Shown here: positions 1-4,118 of the stretch, piece after piece | Layout: every line of letters starts with the position of its first letter | Position numbering within the stretch: position 1 is the first letter of the stretch | Program-made: the position numbers and the translations under genes | From: Corynebacterium jeikeium | GTDB taxonomy: Bacteria; Actinomycetota; Actinomycetes; Mycobacteriales; Mycobacteriaceae | Length of the DNA: 5,990 bases | Assembly (NCBI GenBank): GCA_003955985.1 | Contig: CP033785.1 | Coordinates: 1-5,990, forward strand | Direction of reading: 5' to 3' | The notes under the pieces: generated by a model | The model's database searches: none | What the model saw: only the letters and a program-made list of their open reading frames with translations | Told to the model about the DNA's origin: nothing

Positions 1-828
1 CTGAAGGGAGCCATCTATGAGCAGTCTTTTAACGCTGGCGAAGGACTTGGAGCAGCAATCGAAAGCGCAGAAGCAGAGTACCGGCGAGATGCTGAAAGCC
101 GCATTCAGCGAGCACGAGCAGTCTGTCAGAGCGGAACTGAGCGCAAGCGCGAGGAGAATCAGCGACGCCATCCTCGCCCACGAGCAGAGTATGAGCGAGG
201 CGATGGAGAAAAACCGGCGGAGCGTACTGCGGACTGCCGGGCGGACATGGCTCACCATCCTGATGGTGTCAGCGCTGCTGATCGGCACGAGCGGGAGCAT
301 TCTGTGGTGGCAGGGGCAGCAGATAACCGACAATTACACGCATCTTCGTCAGCAGGAAGATACCCTGGCGAAAATGACCGCCCGGACGTGGGGAGTGCGC
401 TATCAGGAGAGCAGCGACGGCCGGAGGTTTCTTATCCTGCCGCCGGGGATGCAAACCGAAGCCATCCCCTACGACGGGACGACATGGATCCGCCTGAAAC
501 AGGAGTAGCGGAAAATGACAGAGCTGGAAAAGCAGTTGCTGAGCGCATTAGAGCAGCTACAGCAGGACTACTCGCAAAGGCTGGACGAATGGGAGAGCGC
601 CTTCGCGGAATGGCGGAGCATGTGTGGGCTTATGCAACGGGAGAACGCGGTGCTGAACGAGCGCGTGTCGGACTTGAGCACGCAGGTGCTGAGTTTAAGC
701 GAGCAGCTGCGCCGCTTGTCCGGGAACTGAATGCCACCGAGTTCCGGCAGAGGGAGAATGAGTATCAGAAAACGCTCGAGCTGCAGCGCCAGCCGCAGAA
801 AACCTACAAAGGACCGACGCTGGGCTGA
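1..828 (+). CDS. mobA: MobA/MbeA relaxase, C-terminal part (mob copy 1; 5' end outside window)
   Basis: The frame is open from base 1 to the TGA at 826-828, giving 275 residues that align end to end with residues 225-499 of the complete MobA at 4108-5607. It opens with LKGAIYEQSFNAGEG, nearly the same as in copy 2, and ends KTYKGPTLG. The catalytic relaxase domain (Tyr and His-Glu-Asn residues) would lie before the window, so activity cannot be judged. This C-terminal half is Arg/Glu/Ala-rich and low in complexity, as expected where the DNA also encodes mobB and mobD in another frame. It differs from copy 2 at many positions, mostly around bases 180-500, although both C-terminal parts have the same total length. 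It is partial because of the window edge; nothing shows that the gene is truncated. Confidence 0.9.
   Translation: MKGAIYEQSFNAGEGLGAAIESAEAEYRRDAESRIQRARAVCQSGTERKREENQRRHPRPRAEYERGDGEKPAERTADCRADMAHHPDGVSAADRHEREHSVVAGAADNRQLHASSSAGRYPGENDRPDVGSALSGEQRRPEVSYPAAGDANRSHPLRRDDMDPPETGVAENDRAGKAVAERIRAATAGLLAKAGRMGERLRGMAEHVWAYATGERGAERARVGLEHAGAEFKRAAAPLVRELNATEFRQRENEYQKTLELQRQPQKTYKGPTLG
17..508 (+). CDS. mobB: MobB/MbeB mobilization accessory protein (copy 1)
   Basis: This 163-residue protein lies wholly inside mobA in the +1 frame, the arrangement known for ColE1 mbeB. A Shine-Dalgarno AAGGGAG at 4-10 precedes the ATG by six bases. Residues 1-50 (MSSLLTLAKDLEQQSKAQ...) are a charged helical region typical of the conserved MbeB N-terminus. 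Residues 78-98 (TWLTILMVSALLIG then TSGSILWW) form one clear transmembrane helix, so the protein is probably anchored in the inner membrane. In ColE1, MbeB supports the relaxase in mobilization, probably by linking the relaxosome to the helper plasmid's transfer channel; that role is family knowledge. The N-terminus and membrane segment are close to copy 2, but residues after about 125 differ strongly. Confidence 0.9.
   Translation: MSSLLTLAKDLEQQSKAQKQSTGEMLKAAFSEHEQSVRAELSASARRISDAILAHEQSMSEAMEKNRRSVLRTAGRTWLTILMVSALLIGTSGSILWWQGQQITDNYTHLRQQEDTLAKMTARTWGVRYQESSDGRRFLILPPGMQTEAIPYDGTTWIRLKQE
515..730 (+). CDS. mobD: MobD/MbeD mobilization/entry-exclusion-type protein (copy 1)
   Basis: This 71-residue protein begins six bases after the mobB stop, in the same frame as mobB and overlapping mobA. 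AGGAG at 501-505 gives a ribosome site nine bases before the ATG. It starts MTELEKQLLSALEQLQQDY and is rich in Leu, Gln, Glu and Arg with heptad-like spacing, so it is probably a coiled coil with no membrane segment. It matches the MbeD/MobD family in length and sequence character. ColE1 MbeD is needed for mobilization and has been linked to entry exclusion; that comes from the family, not from this sequence. It matches copy 2 at 59 of 71 positions. Confidence 0.9.
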   Translation: MTELEKQLLSALEQLQQDYSQRLDEWESAFAEWRSMCGLMQRENAVLNERVSDLSTQVLSLSEQLRRLSGN

Positions 829-928
829 CAGATGCCGGCCCGTGACAAACCCCAAGAAGAAGGGCTCTTATCTCTCCCGCTAAATAGGTTCGTGATCAAA
901 AAGGTCAAGGCTTATTCAGGAGCGGGAA

Positions 929-1048
929 ATGAAATTGCTTAACGTTATTGAAGCTGTACTTAACTGTCTGTATCTGGCTGCAGAGCTGTGGGAGTGGCTG
1001 GAGAAGCATTTGCCGGTTTTTAAGGCATTGGCGCGGATTTTAGTGTGA
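929..1048 (+). CDS. Possible 39-residue small protein, unknown function
   Basis: An ATG at 929 follows AGGAG (918-922) with a six-base spacer and opens a 39-codon frame ending in TGA at 1046-1048. The product begins MKLLNVIEAVLNCLYLAAE and continues with LWEWLEKHLPVFKALARILV. It is almost entirely hydrophobic or amphipathic helix with a Trp-Glu-Trp patch and one Cys, so it could associate with the membrane. A weak promoter candidate, GTGACA (842-847) with TCTTAT (866-871), lies upstream. It sits between mob copy 1 and Xer site 1, where ColE1-type plasmids carry little else, and copy 2 has no counterpart. I do not recognise the family. A translated small gene is plausible from the ribosome site, but a chance frame is possible. 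Confidence 0.4.
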   Translation: MKLLNVIEAVLNCLYLAAELWEWLEKHLPVFKALARILV

Positions 1049-1065
1049 CTTTAACATCCATGCAT

Positions 1066-1088
1066 CTGGCTGCATGACTATGCACCAG
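1066..1088 (+). repeat. Stem-loop upstream of Xer site 1
   Basis: CTGG (1066-1069) pairs with CCAG (1085-1088) and TGCAT (1071-1075) with ATGCA (1080-1084), with C1070 bulged and loop GACT. A related stem-loop with a CTGCAT/ATGCAG core lies at 5661-5694, a similar distance before Xer site 2. It could be the end of the upstream transcript or part of the Xer accessory region. The AT-rich stretch just after it (TGTAATATTCA, 1089-1099) carries one half (ATTCA) of an ArgR box and is only a tentative ArgR site. Confidence 0.45.
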
Positions 1089-1101
1089 TGTAATATTCAG
1101 C

Positions 1102-1171
1102 GGCTGCGTTTCTGGTGTTTTTTCGTTATGTCTGTCGCCACTTTCTCGCGTCTGGCACCGGAAACGCAGCC
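1102..1171. repeat. Long inverted repeat between mob copy 1 and Xer site 1
   Basis: GGCTGCGTTTC (1102-1112) and GAAACGCAGCC (1161-1171) are perfect inverted 11-mers. A T-G wobble followed by GGTG (1114-1117) and CACC (1156-1159) extends the stem to 16 pairs around a 38-base loop. It ends 14 bases before the XerC arm of Xer site 1. No equivalent is seen before Xer site 2. No run of T follows closely enough for a classical terminator. It may form a structured RNA or a cruciform; its role is unknown. Confidence 0.7.
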
Positions 1172-1185
1172 AACCCCGTTTCAGT

Positions 1186-1213
1186 GGTGCGGGCAACGGA
1201 TGTTATGGTAAAT
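1186..1213 (+). other. Xer recombination site 1 (cer-like plasmid dimer-resolution site)
   Basis: The 28 bases read as a XerC arm GGTGCGGGCAA (1186-1196), a 6-bp central region CGGATG (1197-1202) and a XerD arm TTATGGTAAAT (1203-1213). The XerD arm is the one I recall from ColE1 cer, and the XerC arm keeps the GGTGCG start and AA end of cer/dif sites. ColE1 cer has 8 bp in the centre; a 6-bp centre is found in dif and some plasmid sites. Host XerC and XerD would cut at the edges of the central region, and plasmid sites of this kind use ArgR and PepA bound to roughly 150-200 bp on the XerC side to enforce resolution of multimers. A half ArgR box lies at 1089-1099. Confidence 0.85.
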
Positions 1214-1268
1214 TCGTCAGGCTGTTGCATTAAGTTTCATGAACAATGCAACTTAAGCGCGTGACGAA
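1213..1268. repeat. Nested inverted repeat abutting the XerD arm
   Basis: An outer pair TTCGTCA (1213-1219) and TGACGAA (1262-1268) encloses an inner pair GTTGCATT (1224-1231) and AATGCAAC (1245-1252). All arms are perfect. The outer arm begins on the last base of Xer site 1. No T-run follows on either strand, so it is not a typical terminator. It could be an operator for a repressor or a structured leader. No matching element follows Xer site 2, so it belongs to the cargo side of site 1. Confidence 0.65.
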
Positions 1269-1361
1269 AAAATTACCGCCTGCCCTCTAAGGCCGGCGCG
1301 GCGGCGGCCGATAACTGAGGTGCCTGAAACCAGGTTTTAACTCTGTGACACGTTGTCTTCC

Positions 1362-1385
1362 GCTCCCTGCCCGGGAGCTTTTTTT
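1362..1385 (+). terminator. Rho-independent terminator with no obvious upstream gene
   Basis: GCTCCC (1362-1367), loop TGCCC and GGGAGC (1373-1378) form a 6-bp GC-rich hairpin followed directly by seven T (1379-1385). This is a textbook intrinsic terminator for plus-strand transcription. The preceding 150 bases after Xer site 1 hold no recognisable gene, so it ends either read-through from upstream or a short non-coding transcript. It also insulates the PAS gene at 1467 from upstream transcription. Confidence 0.8.
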
Positions 1386-1466
1386 CTGCCACCGGCAGGG
1401 CGGGCATGATGGTATCCGCGTCCTCGGGGATAACCATGGCAGTCCTTACATTATCCGAGCAATCTG

Positions 1467-2777
1467 ATGTATATGCGTTCACTTAAAAATCTGTTCTCCC
1501 TGAACCGCCAGCGCTCAGCCATTTCGTATGACGCAATTTGTCAGAATAAGCCTGTCATTGAATTCAGTCCGGAGGGGGTGATACATAAAGCCAGCCCGCT
1601 TTTTCTCTCCACTATGGGGTACAGGGCTGATGAAATAATCGGTCACCACCATCGTATATTCTGCCCACCCTCTCTGGTGAGTTCACCGGAATACAGCCAT
1701 TTCTGGCAGCGCCTTGCCCGGGGAGAAAGCTTTAGTGGCAAGTTCCTGCGGCGGGCAAAGGGAAATCGTTCCGTATGGCTTGAAGCCAGTTATATCCCCG
1801 TTACTGACCGGCGCGGTCGTGTGACCAGAGTCATTAAAATTGCTGCAGATATTTCTGAGCGCGTGCATTCTGCGCTTGAGCAGGAAGCAGTCCTAAATGC
1901 CATAAACCGTTCTATGGCCATAATCACCTTCAATCCTGAAGGGATCGTGCTTGATGCAAATGAAAATTTCGTCAATGCCACTGGCTATAAACGGGATGAA
2001 GTCATCGGTAAGCATCATCGTCTGTTTTGTGCCGAGACGCTTTACAAAAGTGATGAATACCGACAGTTCTGGGAGAGGCTGAATCAGGGTGAGTTTTTTT
2101 CTGGTCAGTTTCCACGTATTAACCGTCAGGGAGACCCTCTGTGGTTCCGTGCAACTTATAACCCTGTCTTTAACAGTGACGGGCAGCTTTATAAAATTGT
2201 GAAATTCGCTACAGATGTCACGGCTGATGTCCTGCGAAACCAGAGAGAGCAGGAGGCTGCTGTGCATGCATGGGATATGGCCGTGCAGACACGAGGAAGT
2301 GCGCAGAACGGTGCAAATGTTATTGAAAATAGCATCCTTATGATTGACAGAATTGCGCAGGGGATGGGAGCTGTCTCCACCGATGTCTCCCGGCTCAACA
2401 ATCAGTCTGAAAGTATTGACGGTATGGTGGAAACCATCCGGAAGTTTGCCATGCAAACAAGACTTATTGCATTGAATGCCGCGATTGAAGCAGCAAGGGC
2501 GGGCGCATCCGGAAGAAGTTTTGCGGTTGTTGCCGCAGAGGTGCGTAATCTTGCGGCGAGCGTCAGTAGCGCGACTGAAGAAATTGAGCAAGTCGTGGCC
2601 AGCAATAGTCAACTGGCTAAAGATGTTCTCAGTGGCATTGAAAACAGCCTGATGACCACCCGGGAAGGGGTCACACTCATGCGTGAAGCGGGTGAAGTGA
2701 TGACCAGCATTCAGAGGAATGCTGCAGGAGTTGAGACTGCGGTTAAGGATGTCGCCATTTCAGTTAAAGCCGGATAG
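1467..2777 (+). CDS. Soluble PAS-PAS methyl-accepting chemotaxis-type signalling protein
   Basis: This 436-residue protein has two tandem PAS domains (about 21-130 and 141-252) and a methyl-accepting signalling domain (about 256-436). Each PAS contains the same pattern: GY..(D)E.IG.HHR.FC (residues 51-66 and 173-188), then F.SG.F.R and an Ile/Val-Lys-Ile/Phe-Ala-x-Asp-Ile/Val end. The signalling hairpin tip is seen at ALNAAIEAARAG (335-346) followed by GRSFAVVAAEVRNLA. There is no transmembrane helix, HAMP domain or C-terminal CheR-docking pentapeptide, so it is cytoplasmic. The order and length resemble BdlA of Pseudomonas (PAS-PAS-MCP), a biofilm dispersion regulator, and distantly Aer-type redox sensors. 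The ligand is unknown; residues Cys66 and Cys188 and the adjacent His pairs are conserved between its two PAS repeats. No good ribosome site precedes ATG 1467; ATG 1473 is an alternative. Codon use is more AT-rich than in the mob genes, which suggests acquired cargo. Confidence 0.9.
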   Translation: MYMRSLKNLFSLNRQRSAISYDAICQNKPVIEFSPEGVIHKASPLFLSTMGYRADEIIGHHHRIFCPPSLVSSPEYSHFWQRLARGESFSGKFLRRAKGNRSVWLEASYIPVTDRRGRVTRVIKIAADISERVHSALEQEAVLNAINRSMAIITFNPEGIVLDANENFVNATGYKRDEVIGKHHRLFCAETLYKSDEYRQFWERLNQGEFFSGQFPRINRQGDPLWFRATYNPVFNSDGQLYKIVKFATDVTADVLRNQREQEAAVHAWDMAVQTRGSAQNGANVIENSILMIDRIAQGMGAVSTDVSRLNNQSESIDGMVETIRKFAMQTRLIALNAAIEAARAGASGRSFAVVAAEVRNLAASVSSATEEIEQVVASNSQLAKDVLSGIENSLMTTREGVTLMREAGEVMTSIQRNAAGVETAVKDVAISVKAG

Positions 2778-2824
2778 GCCATGGTGCATATCCCCATATC
2801 TGTCGAACATCACAGATGATCTTC

Positions 2825-2853
2825 TTGAGATCCTTTCCGTTGCGTCGTAATCT
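2825..2853 (+). promoter_or_regulatory. RNAII (replication primer) promoter
   Basis: TTGAGA (2825-2830) and TAATCT (2848-2853) are separated by 17 bp. Both hexamers and the surrounding CTTCTTGAGATCCTTT match the pMB1/ColE1 RNAII promoter. Transcription should start near 2862. Confidence 0.85.
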
Positions 2854-2865
2854 CTTGCTCTGAAA

Positions 2866-2968
2866 ACGAAAAAACCACCCGGCAAGGTGGTTTTTCGAAG
2901 GTTCATTAAACCGGCAAGTTTATGAACCGTGGTAACAGGGTGTACAAGACCGCTGCCACCAAAATCGT
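2866..2968 (-). ncRNA. RNAI antisense copy-number regulator
   Basis: This is the antisense RNA of about 103 bases, reading leftward from near 2968 (ACGATTTTGGTGGC on the minus strand) to the terminator at 2870-2895. A central hairpin is visible: GGTTCAT and ATGAACC arms, extended by AAAC/GTTT, around a TTGCCG loop. A weaker 5' hairpin pairs GTGG..AGCGG with CCTGTTACCAC. RNAI pairs with nascent RNAII and blocks primer formation, so its loops set copy number and incompatibility group. The loop sequences differ from pMB1/ColE1, so compatibility with those plasmids is likely. No rop/rom gene is visible in the window. Confidence 0.85.
2870..2895 (-). terminator. RNAI terminator
   Basis: The perfect arms AAAAACCACC (2870-2879) and GGTGGTTTTT (2886-2895) enclose CGGCAA. 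On the minus strand the GC stem is followed by a T-run, which ends RNAI. The same place carries the equivalent terminator in pMB1. Confidence 0.85.
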
Positions 2969-2974
2969 CCTTCC

Positions 2975-3004
2975 AGTTTAGCCGTAGTTGGGCTGAGACT
3001 TCAA
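2975..3004 (-). promoter_or_regulatory. RNAI promoter
   Basis: On the minus strand, TTGAAG (3004-2999) and TAAACT (2980-2975) are 18 bp apart. The intervening GCCCAACTACGG is conserved with the pMB1 RNAI promoter. Start is expected near 2968. Confidence 0.85.
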
Positions 3005-3339
3005 GAACTCTGCATCAGTAATCTCTTGTACACCCTCTTACCAGTGGCTGCTGCCAGTGGCGTTTTGTCGTGTCTTTCCGGGTTGGACTCAAGACGATAG
3101 TTACCGGATAAGGCGCAGCGGTCGGGCTGAACGGGGGGTTCGTGCATACAGTCCAGCTTGGAGCGAACTGCCTTCCCGGAACCGAGTGTCAGGCGTGGAA
3201 TGAGAAACCGCGGCCATAACAGCGGAATGACACCGGTAAACCGAAAGGCAGGAACAGGAGAGCGCACGAGGGAGCCACCAGGGGGAAACGCCTGGTATCT
3301 TTAAGTCCTGTCGGGTTTCGCCACCACTGATTTGAGCGT

Positions 3340-3400
3340 CAGATTTCGTGATGCTTGTCAGGGGGGCGGAGCCTATGGAAAAACGGCTTCGCCGCAGCCT
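3340..3400 (+). other. oriV, ColE1/pMB1-type replication origin (primer-to-DNA switch region)
   Basis: TTGAGCGTCAGATTTCGTGA leads into TGCTTGTCAGGGGGGCGG and AGCCTATGGAAAAACGG, the conserved ColE1-family segment where RNAII stays paired to the DNA and is cut by RNase H. Leading-strand synthesis should run to the right, toward oriT and mobC. Downstream, 3468-3516 (GCTCGCCGCAGCCGAACGAC and following) is also the conserved pMB1 flank, which in pBR322 carries primosome-assembly signals. The exact start base is inferred. Confidence 0.85.
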
Positions 3401-3516
3401 TCTCTCCGTTCCGCTAAGTATCTTCCTGGCATCTTCCAGGAAATTTCCGCCCCACCTGTAAGCCGGTACCGCTCGCCGCAGCCGAACGACCGAGCGCAGC
3501 GAGTCAGTGAGCGAGG

Positions 3517-3550
3517 AAGTGGAATATATTCTGTATCACATATTCCACTT
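3517..3550. repeat. Perfect 11-bp inverted repeat between oriV and oriT
   Basis: AAGTGGAATAT (3517-3527) and ATATTCCACTT (3540-3550) are perfect inverted copies around a 12-base loop. Flanking GAGCG (3509-3513) and CGCTC (3552-3556) allow a longer interrupted stem. As I recall it, p15A/pMB1-type plasmids have a similar GGAATATAT...ACATATTC segment here with less perfect arms. Its function is not clear; it could act as a single-strand structure during lagging-strand initiation or transfer. Confidence 0.7.
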
Positions 3551-3609
3551 ACGCTCCGCTGCTGCATTTTTCTCCTGCCACATGAAGCACTTCACTGATA
3601 CCCGCATCC

Positions 3610-3720
3610 GTGCCAACATATTAAGCCAGTATACACTCCGCTAGCGCTACGTGACTGGTTCAGGGCTGCGCCCCGAAACCCGCTAAAAGTCACTGACGCG
3701 CCTGCGGCTTGTCCAACCCC
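3610..3720 (-). other. oriT: oriT (bom) with nick site for MobA
   Basis: The segment TTAAGCCAGTATACACTCCG (3621-3640) followed by CTAGCGCTACGTGACTGG is nearly the same as the pBR322/ColE1 bom region. The minus strand reads CTGG/CTTA, so the nick falls between 3626 and 3625 on that strand. GTGACT (3651-3656) and AGTCAC (3688-3693) form an outer inverted pair around a GGGC-TGC-GCCC hairpin (3663-3673), giving the relaxosome a structured target. It lies about 60-150 bases before mobC, the usual ColE1 order. MobA would bind covalently to the 5' end at the nick. Confidence 0.85.
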
Positions 3721-3728
3721 GCGCCGAC

Positions 3729-3745
3729 CGGGAAAGGCTTTCCCG
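3729..3745. repeat. Palindromic dyad ahead of mobC
   Basis: CGGGAAAG and CTTTCCCG flank a single G (3737). Outer CGCCG (3722-3726) and CGGCG (3753-3757) add a second inverted pair. It ends 28 bases before the mobC start, a place suited to a relaxosome-protein operator controlling the mob operon. The near-absent loop suits a protein-binding palindrome better than an RNA hairpin. Its role is inferred. Confidence 0.55.
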
Positions 3746-3773
3746 CCCGTCCCGGCGTTATCAGGAGGCCGGT

Positions 3774-4118
3774 TTGTCAGAGAAACGGAACAAGATGCTC
3801 ACCATGTGGGTGACGGAGGACGAGCACCGGCGGCTGCTTGAGCGCTGTGACGGCAGGCAGCTGGCGGCGTGGATGCGGCAGATCTGCCTGGACGAAAAGC
3901 CGGCACGTTCCGGAAAGCTCCCCTCAATCTCGCCGGCGCTGCTGCGCCAGCTTGCCGGCATGGGCAATAACCTGAACCAGATAGCCCGCCGTGTTAACGC
4001 CGGCGGCGGTACCGGCCATGACAGGGTGCAGATTGTTGCGGCGCTGATGGCCATCGATGCCGGACTTGAGCGGCTGCGGCACGCCGTTCTTGAGAAAGGA
4101 ACGGACGATGATCGTTAA
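3774..4118 (+). CDS. mobC: MobC/MbeC relaxosome accessory protein
   Basis: This 114-residue protein corresponds to ColE1 MbeC (about 115 residues). The N-terminal half (MLTMWVTEDEHRRLLERC, residues 8-25, and QLAAWMRQICLDEK) looks like a ribbon-helix-helix-type DNA-binding part. Residues 64-75, GNNLNQIARRVN, are the hallmark motif of the bacterial MobC family. MobC binds oriT and helps the relaxase open and nick the DNA. The TTG start at 3774 is chosen because AGGAGG (3763-3768) lies five bases upstream; ATG at 3795 has no such site. Its end overlaps mobA by 11 bases, which implies translational coupling. It is the first gene of the mob operon. Confidence 0.9.
   Translation: MSEKRNKMLTMWVTEDEHRRLLERCDGRQLAAWMRQICLDEKPARSGKLPSISPALLRQLAGMGNNLNQIARRVNAGGGTGHDRVQIVAALMAIDAGLERLRHAVLEKGTDDDR

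Larger units (their letters stand above)
2862..3380 (+). ncRNA. RNAII replication primer precursor
   Basis: The transcript begins near GAAAACGAAAAAACC (2862), as in pMB1, and runs through the conserved ColE1-family landmarks: TTACCAGTGGCTGCTGCCAG (3038 on), GTTGGACTCAAGACGATAGT, the GGCGCAGCGGTCGGGCTGAA region and GGGGGGCGGAGCCTATGG just before the origin. RNAII folds, pairs with the template through its G-rich part, and is cut by RNase H to prime leading-strand synthesis by DNA polymerase I. The span of about 520 bases is slightly shorter than the roughly 555 of ColE1/pMB1 because the stretch around 3170-3250 is divergent and shorter. The 5' end and the 3' cleavage point are inferred by comparison. 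Confidence 0.85.

Noticed and set aside
247..828. Open frame of 193 residues with its own ATG
   Set aside because: It is the distal part of mobA copy 1, whose frame is open from base 1; the ATG at 247 has no ribosome site and is internal.
1213..1268. Nested inverted repeat as an integron attC site or IS end
   Set aside because: The GTTRRRY/RYYYAAC boxes of attC are missing, and no transposase or target duplication is nearby.
1273..1482. Minus-strand frame of 69 residues upstream of the PAS gene
   Set aside because: It crosses the intrinsic terminator hairpin and the PAS gene start, has no ribosome site and low-complexity ends; I could not link it to any family.
1893..2612. Minus-strand frame of 239 residues
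   Set aside because: It lies entirely opposite the PAS/MCP gene, has no family resemblance and is Cys/His/Arg-rich as expected of an antisense shadow.
2778..3400. A rop/rom copy-number gene
   Set aside because: No frame resembling the 63-residue Rop helix hairpin was found here or elsewhere in the window; it may lie outside or be absent.
3001..3598. Frames of 88 residues on either strand over the origin
   Set aside because: They overlap RNAII and the conserved pMB1 origin flank, where sequence is explained by RNA structure; similar spurious frames occur in every ColE1-type origin.
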